Assembly: GCA_020726285.1 (NCBI GenBank)
Contig: DYSW01000007.1
Span: 1 to 34,208, forward strand
Length of the DNA: 34,208 nucleotides
Direction of reading: 5' to 3'
Origin: Melioribacter roseus
Lineage (GTDB): Bacteria; Bacteroidota; Ignavibacteria; Ignavibacteriales; Melioribacteraceae
Shown here: one piece after another, positions 1 through 9,539 of the stretch
How the letters are laid out: each line of letters begins with the position of its first letter
Numbering within the stretch: position 1 is the first letter of the stretch
Program-made: the position numbers and the translations under genes
Notes under the pieces: model-generated
The model's database searches: none
What the model was told of the DNA's origin: nothing
Seen by the model: only the letters and a program-made list of their open reading frames with translations

Positions 1-111
1 TTATCAAAAACTGTTTCCATCAAATAAAAACACTAAATATATTTAATCATTTTCCGAATCTTTAAGTACAGCGATTAAAAATTATAATTCCCGCTTTTGG
101 CGGGAATTTTT
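1..111. other. intergenic edge segment, no gene seen
   Basis: I see no supported reading frame between the window edge and the stop codon of the M3 peptidase relic. The only structure is the hairpin at 86-108, listed separately. The rest is A+T-rich spacer. Confidence 0.5.
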
Positions 112-113
112 TT
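86..113. terminator. hairpin terminator, probably bidirectional
   Basis: A 9-bp perfect stem (AATTCCCGC at 86-94 with GCGGGAATT at 100-108) has a 5-nt loop. It is followed by a T run on the + strand and by ATAATTTTT on the - strand. It lies directly after the stop codon of the M3 peptidase relic, so it probably ended that gene. The longer T run on the + strand suggests it can also stop a rightward transcript from outside the window. Confidence 0.7.
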
Positions 114-621
114 AATTCAAACCTCGTTTTTTTAACAAAGCTTCAATTCCTGGTTCTTTTCCACGAAATTTTTTATATAATTCCATCGAATTTTCTGTTC
201 CACCTTTGGAAATGATGAAATCGCGATATTTCTTTGCTATTTCTTTATTTAGGATATTCCCACTTTGTTCGAAATATGCAAAAGCATCGGCATCAAGCAA
301 TTCTGCCCAAATATAACTATAGTAACCTGCAGAATAACCGCCTCCGAAAATATGATTAAAATATGTTGTACGATAACGTGGAATAATTTCGTCTATTAAT
401 CCAATTCTCTTCATCGAAGCATTTTCAAAATCTGTTACTATAAAATTTTTTTCATCAGTAATTGTGTGCCAATCCATATCTAAGAATGAAGCAGCAAGAT
501 ATTCAACCGTTGCAAAGCCTTGATTGAACAATTCTGCTTTTTTTAATTTGGCAATAAGTTCATCTGGAATTACTTCGCCCAAATTGGAAATGTTTCTTTC
601 TATTTTACCTAAAGGTTGCTA
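112..621 (-). pseudogene. C-terminal relic of M3-family metallopeptidase (Dcp/oligopeptidase-like)
   Basis: The reading frame encodes about 156-168 residues that match only the C-terminal end of peptidyl-dipeptidase Dcp/oligopeptidase A-type M3 peptidases, which are normally about 680 residues. The family segment with GFATVEYLAAS, the Tyr-rich NHIFGGGYSAGYYSYIWAE stretch and the closing FRGKEPGIEALLKKRG are clearly present. The zinc-binding HExxH helix, which lies upstream of this segment in the family, is absent. An in-frame TAG at 619-621 closes the frame upstream, and no good start codon is seen (first candidate TTG at 582). The upstream DNA is the promoter region of the divergent icd gene, so the front three quarters of the gene has been lost. 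A peptidase with no metal site should be inactive. A short expressed fragment cannot be excluded. Confidence 0.75.
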
Positions 622-627
622 ACTTTG
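597..627 (+). promoter_or_regulatory. Bacteroidota-type promoter candidate for icd
   Basis: TAACTTTG at 620-627 matches the Bacteroidota primary-sigma -7 element (TAnnTTTG). Exactly 19 nt upstream lies TTTC (597-600), one base from the -33 element TTTG. The position, 70-100 bp before the icd start, suits it. This is a match to a published consensus made by eye, not a measured start site. Confidence 0.45.
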
Positions 628-663
628 AAACTCAAATTTTGAAAGTAAAAATTTAATAATTTC

Positions 664-678
664 AGAACAAAATGTTCT
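664..678. promoter_or_regulatory. inverted repeat AGAACA-N3-TGTTCT in icd leader
   Basis: A perfect 6-bp inverted repeat with a 3-nt spacer (AGAACAAAATGTTCT) lies between the candidate icd promoter and the ribosome-binding site (AAGGTG, just before ATG 698). It could be an operator for a dimeric repressor or a small leader hairpin that affects translation. I do not recognise the regulator. Confidence 0.4.
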
Positions 679-697
679 AAAACAAAAAGGTGAACAA

Positions 698-2923
698 ATG
701 ACAAATAAAATTATTTGGACAAAAATTGACGAAGCTCCCGCTTTAGCAACTTACGCACTATTTCCTGTTGTAAATGCTTTTACAAAAGGGAGTGGAATTG
801 AAATTGAATTGAAAGATATTTCCTTAGCCGGAAGAATTTTAGCAAACTTCCCAGAAAATTTAACTGAAGACCAAAAGATTGGTGATTATCTTACTGAACT
901 TGGTGAGCTTGCTAAAAATCCAGAAGCCAACATTATCAAATTACCAAACATCAGTGCTTCGGTTCCTCAACTTCAAGCTGCAATAAAAGAATTGCAAGAA
1001 AAAGGTTACAATATTCCAAATTATCCCGAAGAACCAAAAAATGATGAAGAAAAAGCTCTTCAACTTAGATTTGCAAAAGTTCTCGGTTCAGCCGTAAATC
1101 CTGTTTTGCGTGAAGGTAATTCCGACAGACGACCAGCGGCATCAGTAAAAAAATTCGCCCAGGAATTCCCACATAAAATGATGAAACTCTGGCCCGAAAA
1201 TGGTTCTAAAACTCGAGTATCTTTTATGCAAGAAGGAGATTTTTACGGTTCGGAAAAATCGATGACAATGTCAAAAGCCGACAATGTGAAAATTCAATTT
1301 GTAGATGAAACCGGAAATGTTACTATTCTAAAAGAAAAACTTCCTTTATTGCAAGGCGAAGTTATTGATTCAGCAAGAATGAACGTGAATTCTTTACGAA
1401 AATTCTATATAGAACAAATTGAAGAAGCAAGAAAAGATGGTGTTTTACTTTCTCTTCATCTAAAAGCAACAATGATGAAAGTTTCTGACCCAATTATGTT
1501 TGGTCACGCAGTTTCGGTTTATTTCAAAGAAGCACTTGATAAACACGCTAATTCATTAAAAGAAATTGGAGCTAATGTTAATTTTGGTTTAGCTGATGTA
1601 ATTTCAAAACTTGATAAACTTCCAACCGAAAAGAAAGAAGAAATTCTTGCAGATATTGCAAAAGTTTACGAAAATCAACCAGACTTAGCAATTGTTGATT
1701 CACGCAAAGGCAAAACAAATCTTCACGTTCCAAATGATGTTATTATTGATGCTTCAATGCCAAATATTGTGCGCGACGGCGGAAAAATGTGGAATATGAA
1801 AGACGAATTGCAAGACACAATCGCAATGGTTCCAGATAGAAGCTACGCAACAATGTATGCCGAAATTGTTGAAGATGCAAAACGCAATGGACAATTCAAT
1901 CCATCAACAATGGGAAATGTTGCAAACGTAGGATTAATGGCTCAAAAAGCTGAAGAATACGGCTCGCACGATAAAACTTTTGAAGTAAAAGGAAATGGAA
2001 AAGTTCAAATTGTTGATTCCGAAGGAAATATTCATCTCGAACAAATTGTAGAAAAAGGCGATATTTTCCGTGCTTGCCAAACAAAAGATGCCGCAATTAA
2101 AGATTGGGTAAAACTTGCAGTAAGCAGAGCAAAAGCAAGCGGTTCACCAGCCATTTTCTGGCTCGATGAAAACAGAGAACACGACGCTGAAATTATCAAA
2201 AAAATTAATCAATATTTACCAGAACACGACACTACTGGCTTGGAAATGAAAATCTTAAAACCAGTTGATGCAATGAAATTCTCGCTTGAAAGAGTTCGCA
2301 AAGGTTTAGATACAATTTCTGTTACAGGAAATGTTCTTCGTGATTTCCTTACAGATTTATTCCCAATTTTAGAACTTGGAACAAGTGCAAGAATGCTCTC
2401 AATCGTTCCTTTGTTAAATGGTGGTGGTTTGTTTGAAACTGGCGCTGGTGGTTCTGCTCCAAAACACGTTGAACAATTAATTAAAGAAGGACATTTGCGT
2501 TGGGATTCACTTGGCGAATATTGTGCGTTAGTTCCGTCTTTTGAAATGATTGCAGACAAATTCAATAATCCAAAAGCAAAATTACTTGCTGAAACTTTAG
2601 ATGTTGCAATAGGGAAATACCTTAAAAATGGGAAAATGCCATCACGAAAAGTTGGTGAACTTGACAATCGCGGAGCTTCGTTCTACTTATCATTATATTG
2701 GGCTGAAGCATTAGCAAACCAAAATCAAGATGCTGATTACAAAGAACGTTTCGCGAATGTAGTAAAATCACTTGCTGAAAACGAAGATACAATTGTCGCA
2801 GAATTACTTGCGGCACAAGGTGAAACTAAAAAACTTGGTGGTTACTATTATTTTACTGAAGAATTAACAACCAAAGTAATGCGTCCAAGTGCGACTTACA
2901 ATGCAATAATCGATGCAATTTAA
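698..2923 (+). CDS. icd: monomeric NADP-dependent isocitrate dehydrogenase
   Basis: At 741 residues this has the usual length of the monomeric (about 80 kDa) isocitrate dehydrogenase, which oxidises isocitrate to 2-oxoglutarate and CO2 with NADP+ in the TCA cycle. It is unrelated in size to the 415-residue dimeric enzyme. Family signatures are visible: [19 protein letters not shown] near residue 170, the [10 protein letters not shown] segment, and [14 protein letters not shown] near residue 490. The ATG at 698 is preceded by AAAAAGGTGAACAA, a good ribosome-binding site. The gene stands alone, divergent from a peptidase relic and convergent with clpB. A Bacteroidota-style promoter and an inverted repeat lie upstream. 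Reading frame and length show no sign of damage. Confidence 0.96.
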   Translation: MTNKIIWTKIDEAPALATYALFPVVNAFTKGSGIEIELKDISLAGRILANFPENLTEDQKIGDYLTELGELAKNPEANIIKLPNISASVPQLQAAIKELQEKGYNIPNYPEEPKNDEEKALQLRFAKVLGSAVNPVLREGNSDRRPAASVKKFAQEFPHKMMKLWPENGSKTRVSFMQEGDFYGSEKSMTMSKADNVKIQFVDETGNVTILKEKLPLLQGEVIDSARMNVNSLRKFYIEQIEEARKDGVLLSLHLKATMMKVSDPIMFGHAVSVYFKEALDKHANSLKEIGANVNFGLADVISKLDKLPTEKKEEILADIAKVYENQPDLAIVDSRKGKTNLHVPNDVIIDASMPNIVRDGGKMWNMKDELQDTIAMVPDRSYATMYAEIVEDAKRNGQFNPSTMGNVANVGLMAQKAEEYGSHDKTFEVKGNGKVQIVDSEGNIHLEQIVEKGDIFRACQTKDAAIKDWVKLAVSRAKASGSPAIFWLDENREHDAEIIKKINQYLPEHDTTGLEMKILKPVDAMKFSLERVRKGLDTISVTGNVLRDFLTDLFPILELGTSARMLSIVPLLNGGGLFETGAGGSAPKHVEQLIKEGHLRWDSLGEYCALVPSFEMIADKFNNPKAKLLAETLDVAIGKYLKNGKMPSRKVGELDNRGASFYLSLYWAEALANQNQDADYKERFANVVKSLAENEDTIVAELLAAQGETKKLGGYYYFTEELTTKVMRPSATYNAIIDAI

Positions 2924-2941
2924 GAATCAATAAATTATTTA

Positions 2942-2984
2942 TTCCAAAACCTTCAGAGGAATAATCTTTTGAAGGTTTTTGGAA
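2942..2984. terminator. bidirectional terminator between icd and clpB
   Basis: The arms TTCCAAAACCTTCA (2942-2955) and TGAAGGTTTTTGGAA (2970-2984) form a long stem with one extra T in the second arm and a loop of about 14 nt. It sits between two convergent genes and carries T-rich/A-rich flanks, so it probably serves both. Confidence 0.75.
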
Positions 2985-3029
2985 AATTTTCTGTAGCAAT
3001 TCCGAATTCATAAACTCATTAGAAATTTA

Positions 3030-5648
3030 TCACTTTCGAAACACCAAATTATCTTTCCCTTCAGAAATATCAACTAAAATTTCATCACCATTTCCAATTC
3101 TTCCTAATAATATTTCAGTTGCTAACTTGTTGGAAATATAATTCTGAATTACTCGTTTTAATGGTCTTGCACCAAAAGAGACATCGTAACCAAGTTCCAA
3201 AATAAAATTCTTAGCCGCTTCTGTCAATTCAATCTGAATTTCCTTTTCAGCCAATTGTTTTTTCAATTTCTTTAATTGAATATCAATAATTTTATAGATT
3301 TCGTGTTTCAGCAGTGGTTTGAAAAGAATTATTTCATCAACTCTATTCAAAAATTCGGGACGAATAGTTTGTTTTAGCAACTCGCTGATTTCTTGTTCGA
3401 GTTCAAAATAATGCTTATCCGCATTTTCTTCTGTAAAATTGCGTAATCTATTTTGTATTAGCTGTGAGCCCAAATTTGATGTCATAATTATTATTGTATT
3501 CTTAAAATCAACAGTGCGCCCTTGGTTATCGGTTAGTCTTCCTTCATCAAGCACTTGGAGAAGAATATTAAAAACATCTGGATGCGCCTTTTCTATTTCA
3601 TCCAAAAGCAAAACAGAAAATGGATGGCGGCGAACTGCTTCGGTTAATTGTCCGCCTTCTTCGTAACCAACATAACCCGGAGGCGCTCCTATTAATCTTG
3701 AAACAGAATGCTTTTCCATATATTCCGACATATCAATTCTTATCATTGCTTTTTCGTCGTCAAACAGAAAATCCGCCAAAGTTCGTGCAAGTTCAGTTTT
3801 TCCGACTCCGGTTGTTCCTATAAAAATGAATGAGCCAATCGGACGATTTTCATCTTGCAAGCCTGCACGCGAGCGGCGAACTGCATTTGCAACTGCCGAA
3901 ACCGCCAAATCTTGTCCGATTATTCGTGTATGAAGTTCATCTTCCAAGCGAACTAATTTATCGCGTTCAGTTTCCAACATTTTGCTTAATGGAATTCCCG
4001 TCCATTTTGCAACAATTTCGGCAATATCTTCTGAATCAACTTCTTCCTTCAGTAATTTTTTTGACTGCTGAATTTCAGATAAATATTTTGTTTCGATTTC
4101 TAAATTTCTTTGAAGCTCATTTATTATTCCATATCTAATTTCTGCAACTTTCCCAAAATCGCCATTTCGCTCAAAATTTTCAGCTTCCATTTTAGCCTTT
4201 TCTATTTCAGATTTAATTATTCTAATTTTCTGAATTTGGGATTTTTCAACTTCCCATTGTGCTTTCAAGGAATTTCTCTTTTCACCGAATTCAGATAATT
4301 CAATTTGAATTTCTACTAATCTTTCAACAGATTTTTCATCAGTTTCCCGTTTCAATGCTTCACGTTCAATTTCCAATTGTTTGACTTTTCGTTCGATATT
4401 ATCCAATTCTTCGGGCATCGAGTTTATTTGAATTCTCAATCTCGAAGCGGCTTCGTCCACCAAATCGATTGCTTTATCTGGCAAAAATCTATCGGCAATA
4501 TATCTTGTGGAAAGTTGCACAGCGGAAATTATTGCAGAATCTGTAATTCGAACTCCGTGGTGAATTTCGTACTTTTCTTTTAATCCGCGTAAAATTGAAA
4601 TTGCGTCCTCATGATTTGGTTCATTTACCAAAACCGGCTGAAATCGGCGTTCCAAAGCAGAATCTTTTTCGATATATTTTTTGTATTCCTTTAGCGTTGT
4701 TGCGCCAATTGCGTGTAGTTCACCACGCGCAAGTGCTGGTTTTAGGATATTTGCAGCGTCCATTGCTCCATCTGTTTTGCCAGCTCCAACAAGCTGATGA
4801 ATTTCGTCAATGAATAGAATTACTTCGCCATCTTTTGCCTGAACTTCCTTTATTACAGCTTTAATTCTTTCTTCAAACTGTCCGCGAAACTGCGTACCAG
4901 CCACAAGCGAACCCAAATCAAGTGAAATTATAGATTTAGTTTTCAGATTTTCTGGAACATCTCCATCAACAATTCGATGTGCAATTCCTTCGGCAATTGC
5001 CGTTTTACCAACTCCAGGTTCTCCGATTAAAACGGGATTATTTTTGGTTCTTCGTGATAAAACTTGCAAAACTCTGCGAATTTCTTCATCTCGACCAATT
5101 ACTGGGTCAAGTTTTCCTTTTCTAACAAGATCGTTTAGATTTTTACCATATTTTTCCAATGCTTGGTAAGTATCTTCAGCGTTTGCATTTGTGATTCGCT
5201 GATTGCCGCGAATCTCTTGCAGAACTTTTAGAATCGAGTTTGTGTTTATCCCAAATTGATTAAGTAACTTTCCTGTTGAATCGGTTTGTTCGTTCAAAGC
5301 TAAAAAAATATGTTCCGAAGCTATGAACTCGTCTTTCAGATTATCAGCATATTTCAGGGAATTGTCGAGCAATTTTGCCGTTGCGTGCGACATTCGTTGG
5401 TTCCCGATTTTTGCTCCGTCAACTTTAGGAAAACGCTCCAATTCTTCCGCCAATTTTAATTGAATTGACTTTAAGTCAGCACCGATTTTGTGAATTACAG
5501 AAACCGCAATATTCTCTTTATCTTGAACTAAAGCCGCAAGAATATGAATTGGTTCAACCATTTGATTTGAATAACTTTGTGCAATTTCCACAGCATCTTG
5601 AATTGCATCTTGTGCTTTTATTGTCATTTTATCATAATTAAAACTCAT
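3030..5648 (-). CDS. clpB: ATP-dependent disaggregase ClpB
   Basis: This is an 872-residue Hsp100 chaperone that extracts polypeptides from aggregates together with DnaK. The order is Clp N-terminal repeat domain (about 1-150), first AAA+ module with Walker A GEPGVGKT (209-216) and Walker [11 protein letters not shown], a long charged coiled-coil middle domain (about 400-530), and a second AAA+ module with Walker A GTTGVGKT (near 609) and Walker [14 protein letters not shown]-terminal small domain follows. The middle domain and the absence of a zinc finger or a ClpP-binding loop signature favour ClpB over ClpA/ClpC. The start has AGGAGAAAATT before ATG. No CIRCE-type inverted repeat was seen in the 211-bp upstream gap. 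The gene appears monocistronic. Confidence 0.96.
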   Translation of the reverse strand: MSFNYDKMTIKAQDAIQDAVEIAQSYSNQMVEPIHILAALVQDKENIAVSVIHKIGADLKSIQLKLAEELERFPKVDGAKIGNQRMSHATAKLLDNSLKYADNLKDEFIASEHIFLALNEQTDSTGKLLNQFGINTNSILKVLQEIRGNQRITNANAEDTYQALEKYGKNLNDLVRKGKLDPVIGRDEEIRRVLQVLSRRTKNNPVLIGEPGVGKTAIAEGIAHRIVDGDVPENLKTKSIISLDLGSLVAGTQFRGQFEERIKAVIKEVQAKDGEVILFIDEIHQLVGAGKTDGAMDAANILKPALARGELHAIGATTLKEYKKYIEKDSALERRFQPVLVNEPNHEDAISILRGLKEKYEIHHGVRITDSAIISAVQLSTRYIADRFLPDKAIDLVDEAASRLRIQINSMPEELDNIERKVKQLEIEREALKRETDEKSVERLVEIQIELSEFGEKRNSLKAQWEVEKSQIQKIRIIKSEIEKAKMEAENFERNGDFGKVAEIRYGIINELQRNLEIETKYLSEIQQSKKLLKEEVDSEDIAEIVAKWTGIPLSKMLETERDKLVRLEDELHTRIIGQDLAVSAVANAVRRSRAGLQDENRPIGSFIFIGTTGVGKTELARTLADFLFDDEKAMIRIDMSEYMEKHSVSRLIGAPPGYVGYEEGGQLTEAVRRHPFSVLLLDEIEKAHPDVFNILLQVLDEGRLTDNQGRTVDFKNTIIIMTSNLGSQLIQNRLRNFTEENADKHYFELEQEISELLKQTIRPEFLNRVDEIILFKPLLKHEIYKIIDIQLKKLKKQLAEKEIQIELTEAAKNFILELGYDVSFGARPLKRVIQNYISNKLATEILLGRIGNGDEILVDISEGKDNLVFRK

Positions 5649-5859
5649 AATTTTCTCCTAATTTCTTAAATTTAATAAATCGAAAGCTAATTCCAATGTT
5701 TTTTAATTTCTTAGAATAAACAATATTTTTAATGATAATTCTATTCAAAAAGCTAATAGGAGTTTCAAAATTTACTTTTAGTAATTTACAATTAATATTG
5801 AATTAAACTTTTACTAACATTCAACCTATTTATTTGAATACACTTTTTTTTAGGTTGAT
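5649..5859. other. divergent intergenic region clpB / acyltransferase
   Basis: This 211-bp spacer must hold the promoters of clpB (-) and the acyltransferase (+). It is very A+T-rich. I found no exact TAnnTTTG element, no CIRCE and no clear operator, so no promoter is called. Confidence 0.4.
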
Positions 5860-6534
5860 ATGAAAATCGCAACAATGAAAATCGAGAATGAATTTCAGCG
5901 AAAATCCGCAATAAATATAATGAAAACCGTTTTTATGGATGAAAAGAAATGGATTAATTATCCAGATAAACATATTCCAAAAGAAACAATCAACTCGCCG
6001 CAATATTCTTGGTTTATTGCTTATTTTGATGAAATTCCAGTTGGTTTACTTCGTTTGCTTTACGATCCGCCATTAGAATTGCCAAAAAATTATCAAGTTA
6101 CTTTGAACAAAGACATAAATATTGCAGAACTTCAGCGTAGCGGTCGTTTTGTTGAAGTTGGAAGATTTATGATTTTGAAAGAATATCGGAAAAATTTCCG
6201 AATCGCTTTGAGTTTAATGAAATCATCAATAAAAGAAGTAATCGAACGAGATTACACTCACTTAATCACTGATGTCTTTGAAGGCGAAGAAACTTCGCCA
6301 TATAATTTTCACACTCGCGTTTTGGGTTTTAAGGAAATTGGCTCGCATTTGCACGGAGAATTAGAATGCCCAAACAGAAGAATAATTTTAACAATGAATA
6401 TTTATGAAAGTTATTTAAGTCTGAAGAAAAAAGGTGGAAAAATTTACGATTACATAAAAGATGAAATTGAGAATATTATTATTTCAAAAATTAGAAAAAA
6501 GAATAAAAGAATAACCCAAATAGCAACAATTTAG
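5860..6534 (+). CDS. GNAT-fold acyltransferase, FeeM/autoinducer-synthase-like
   Basis: A 224-residue protein with a GNAT-like core. The segment FVEVGRFMILKEYRKN (about 104-119), followed by an amphipathic helix and THLITDVFEGEET, resembles the region in N-acyl amino acid synthases (FeeM) and LuxI-type acyl-homoserine lactone synthases where an acidic-x-x-Arg motif precedes the acyl-carrier binding helix. The C-terminal 40 residues are Lys/Ile-rich and not clearly part of the fold. Substrate and product are unknown. It could equally be an ordinary acetyltransferase. It is a single gene bounded by its own terminator, with no LuxR-like neighbour. The start ATG has a weak AGGT site 7 nt upstream. 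Confidence 0.5.
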   Translation: MKIATMKIENEFQRKSAINIMKTVFMDEKKWINYPDKHIPKETINSPQYSWFIAYFDEIPVGLLRLLYDPPLELPKNYQVTLNKDINIAELQRSGRFVEVGRFMILKEYRKNFRIALSLMKSSIKEVIERDYTHLITDVFEGEETSPYNFHTRVLGFKEIGSHLHGELECPNRRIILTMNIYESYLSLKKKGGKIYDYIKDEIENIIISKIRKKNKRITQIATI

Positions 6535-6556
6535 CCTTAGTAAATAATGATGAATG

Positions 6557-6592
6557 AAAATCACCTTGTGGATTTGCAAGGTGATTTTTTTT
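6557..6592. terminator. terminator between acyltransferase and argF
   Basis: A 12-bp stem (AAAATCACCTTG, 6557-6568, with CAAGGTGATTTT, 6577-6588) with an 8-nt loop is followed by a T run to 6592. The genes on both sides converge on it. The A-rich 5' arm gives U-rich RNA on the - strand as well. Confidence 0.8.
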
Positions 6593-6593
6593 A

Positions 6594-7595
6594 TTAATTC
6601 CCAAGAGTTGCAACCATCACAGCTTTAATTGTGTGCATTCTATTTTCTGCTTCATCAAAAACTATGGAATATTCCGACTCAAAAACTTCTTCAGTTACTT
6701 CAAGTCCATCCATTCCGTACTTTTCAAAAATTTCTTTCCCAACTTTTGTTTCTTTGTTGTGAAAAGCTGGCAAACAATGCATAAACTTCACATTTTCGTT
6801 TTCAGTTGCATTAATTACGCCCATATTAATTTGATAAGGTTTCATCAAATTAATTCGTTCTTCCCAAGCAGAAGCTGGTTCGCCCATCGAAACCCAAACG
6901 TCAGTGTAAAGAAAATCAACGCCTTTTACGCCTTCCTCAACATTTTCAGATAGAGTAATTGTAGCACCAGATTTTTCACCAATTTCGCGAGCTTTTGCAA
7001 CTAATTCTTTGGTTGGCCAAAAAGATTTTGGAGCAACGAGTCGAACATCCATTCCCATTTTTGCACCACCAATTAAAAGCGAATTTCCCATATTATTTCG
7101 AGCATCGCCCAAATATGCAAAAGAAATATTTTTTAGATTTTTACCGCTTGATTCTTCCATTGTCATAAAATCAGCCAGAATTTGTGTCGGATGGAATTCG
7201 TCTGTTAAGCCATTCCAAACTGGAACACCAGCAAATTGAGCTAATTCTTCAACAATTTCTTGTCCAAATCCACGATATTCTATTCCATCATACATTCTGC
7301 CAAGAACTCGAGCTGTATCTTTCATCGATTCCTTGTGTCCGATTTGCGAACCACTTGGTCCAAGATAAGTTACGTGTGCTCCTTGGTCGTGTGCCGCAAC
7401 TTCAAAAGCACATCGAGTTCGAGTTGATGATTTTTCGAAAATTAACGCAATGTTCTTGCCTTTTAGTTTTTGTTCTTCGTATCCGCTATATTTTGCAGCT
7501 TTAAGGTTTTTTGATAAATCAATTAAAAATCTAATTTCTTCTTGTGTAAAATCAAGTAATTTTAAAAAATGTCTGTTTCTTAAATTAAATGCCAT
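6594..7595 (-). CDS. argF: ornithine carbamoyltransferase
   Basis: This 333-residue enzyme transfers the carbamoyl group from carbamoyl phosphate to ornithine, giving citrulline in arginine synthesis. The carbamoyl-phosphate loop STRTR is at residues 57-61. The downstream HPTQ (in [12 protein letters not shown]) and the MHCLPAFHN loop are also present, and VSMGE matches the ornithine-binding SMG loop. The length equals the Escherichia coli-type enzyme. It follows aspS by 35 bp on the same strand and has AGGAAAA before its ATG, so it is probably co-transcribed. No other arg gene is nearby. A catabolic ArcB role cannot be excluded from sequence alone, but no arcA or arcC adjoins. Confidence 0.93.
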   Translation of the reverse strand: MAFNLRNRHFLKLLDFTQEEIRFLIDLSKNLKAAKYSGYEEQKLKGKNIALIFEKSSTRTRCAFEVAAHDQGAHVTYLGPSGSQIGHKESMKDTARVLGRMYDGIEYRGFGQEIVEELAQFAGVPVWNGLTDEFHPTQILADFMTMEESSGKNLKNISFAYLGDARNNMGNSLLIGGAKMGMDVRLVAPKSFWPTKELVAKAREIGEKSGATITLSENVEEGVKGVDFLYTDVWVSMGEPASAWEERINLMKPYQINMGVINATENENVKFMHCLPAFHNKETKVGKEIFEKYGMDGLEVTEEVFESEYSIVFDEAENRMHTIKAVMVATLGN

Positions 7596-7630
7596 TTAGT
7601 TTTCCTATTCTATTTTGTAATAATTTCCAA

Positions 7631-9400
7631 TTAATCTCTAATTTTAATGTGCAATTCTTTCAATTGCGATTCATCAGCTGGCGAAGGAGAATTGTCCATC
7701 AACGACATTGCACTCGACGTTTTTGGGAAAGCAATTACATCGCGAATTGAATCTCTGTCGGCAAAAATCATTGCGAGTCTATCAAATCCAAAGGCAATTC
7801 CACCGTGCGGTGGCGCTCCATATTTGAAAGCATTCATCAAAAAGCCAAATTTCATTTGTGCTTCATCATCCGAAATTCCAAGCGCTTTGAACATTTTTGC
7901 TTGCAATTCTGAATTATGAATTCTGATACTTCCGCCTGCAATTTCACTTCCGTTTAAAACCAAATCGTAAGCTCTTGCTTTCACTTCGCTTGGGTTTGAT
8001 TCTAATTTGTCGAAATCTTCAATTTTTGGAGAAGTGAATGGATGATGCATTGCATAAAAACGCTGAGTTTCTTCGTCCCACTCAAAAAGCGGAAAATCAG
8101 TTACCCAAAGTAGCGCCGGTTTTGAATCTGGTTTAATTAAATTTAATTCTTTGGCAAGTTCAAGACGTAAATTCCCGAGAGTTTTAAGCGATTTATCTTT
8201 TTCTGCCGAAACAATCAAAATTAAATCTCCTACATTTGCGTTCATTTCTTGTTGGATGGAAAACATTTCAACTTCGGTTAAGAATTTTGAAATTGGCGAT
8301 GTAAAACCTTCTTCGGTAATTTTTGCCCAAGCAAGTCCACCAACTCCTTGTTTTTTCACAAATTCTGTAAAATTATCAATTTGCTTTCTTGATAAATGTG
8401 CAGCATTTTTCACACGCAATGCACCGATTACACCCTTTTCGTGGAAATCTTGAAAAACCTTAAATTCTGAATTTTTCACAATCTCGTTCAGATGAATAAT
8501 TTCCATATCAAATCGCAAATCTGGTTTATCGCTTCCATATTTTCCCATTGCTTCATCGTATGAAAGACGAGGAAGAGGAAGTTGTAAATCATAATTTTTT
8601 ATTTCAGATAGAAGAATTTTCATCAGATTTTCAACCATTTCAAAAATATCGGCAACATCAACAAACGACATTTCTACGTCAATTTGAGTAAATTCCGGCT
8701 GGCGATCTGCCCGCAAATCTTCATCACGGAAACATTTTGTTATCTGAAAATATCTATCGAAACCAGAAACCATTAGCAATTGTTTGTATGTTTGTGGTGA
8801 TTGCGGAAGTGCGTAAAATCTTCCTTTGTGGATTCTGCTTGGAACAAGATAATCGCGAGCCCCTTCTGGTGTGCTTTTCATTAATATTGGAGTTTCAACT
8901 TCAACAAAATTTTGGGAATCGAAATAACGGCGGACAATTTGATACATTTTGTGGCGGAGTAAGAGATTTTGCTGCATTTCTTTGCGACGCAAATCTAAAT
9001 ATCGATACTGCAAACGCAATTCCTCGCTTGCATCAACTTTATCTGTAATTGGAAAAGGAGGCGTTTCTGCTTCGTTTAGAATTACCAACTTTTCGGCAAC
9101 AACTTCAATTTCGCCTGTTTCCATTTTGGAATTCACCATTTCGGCGGGACGTTTTCTAACTTTTCCTTCGATAGAAATCACATATTCCAATCTAATTTTT
9201 TTAGCGAATTCCATCAAATTTGAATTGTTTTCGGTTGGTTCAAACACAACTTGTGTAATTCCATATCTATCGCGAAGTGTTATAAAAATTAAATTTCCTA
9301 AATCACGGCGGGAATTTACCCAACCATTTAACACTACTTTGTTTGATTCGTTTTGTGTGCGTAGTTCGCCAGCTGTGTGCGAACGTTTATTAAATTTCAT
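7631..9400 (-). CDS. aspS: aspartyl-tRNA synthetase
   Basis: A 589-residue bacterial-type class IIb synthetase: N-terminal OB-fold anticodon-binding domain (about 1-110), catalytic core with motif 2 (FRDEDLRADRQPEFTQ), the bacterial GAD insertion, and motif 3 GGIAFGFDRLAMI near the C terminus. In the OB fold the sequence NSRRDLGNLIF carries Leu where non-discriminating enzymes have His, so it looks specific for tRNA-Asp rather than also charging tRNA-Asn. The ATG at 9400 is chosen over the TTG at 9403 because AAGGAG (complement of 9407-9412) is spaced for it. It leads an operon with argF. Confidence 0.95.
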   Translation of the reverse strand: MKFNKRSHTAGELRTQNESNKVVLNGWVNSRRDLGNLIFITLRDRYGITQVVFEPTENNSNLMEFAKKIRLEYVISIEGKVRKRPAEMVNSKMETGEIEVVAEKLVILNEAETPPFPITDKVDASEELRLQYRYLDLRRKEMQQNLLLRHKMYQIVRRYFDSQNFVEVETPILMKSTPEGARDYLVPSRIHKGRFYALPQSPQTYKQLLMVSGFDRYFQITKCFRDEDLRADRQPEFTQIDVEMSFVDVADIFEMVENLMKILLSEIKNYDLQLPLPRLSYDEAMGKYGSDKPDLRFDMEIIHLNEIVKNSEFKVFQDFHEKGVIGALRVKNAAHLSRKQIDNFTEFVKKQGVGGLAWAKITEEGFTSPISKFLTEVEMFSIQQEMNANVGDLILIVSAEKDKSLKTLGNLRLELAKELNLIKPDSKPALLWVTDFPLFEWDEETQRFYAMHHPFTSPKIEDFDKLESNPSEVKARAYDLVLNGSEIAGGSIRIHNSELQAKMFKALGISDDEAQMKFGFLMNAFKYGAPPHGGIAFGFDRLAMIFADRDSIRDVIAFPKTSSAMSLMDNSPSPADESQLKELHIKIRD

Positions 9401-9539
9401 CAAATTCTCCTTAAAAATGAAAGCAAAAATAAGGAAAGAAACACTAAAATGATGATTTTAAGTTGTCTTTTTATTCTTTATTACCAAAGTTTGATGAACA
9501 TTTTCTTATTTTGTCAGACAAAAAATCAGAAAAAAGAAA

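Noticed and set aside
2209-2816. Antisense frames inside icd
   Set aside because: Both lie opposite highly conserved icd sequence and show no protein-family features.
9401-9539. TATTTTTG on the minus strand (complement of 9424-9431) as the aspS promoter
   Set aside because: It fits TAnnTTTG but no -33 TTTG is found 17-20 nt upstream, and such strings are common in A+T-rich spacers.
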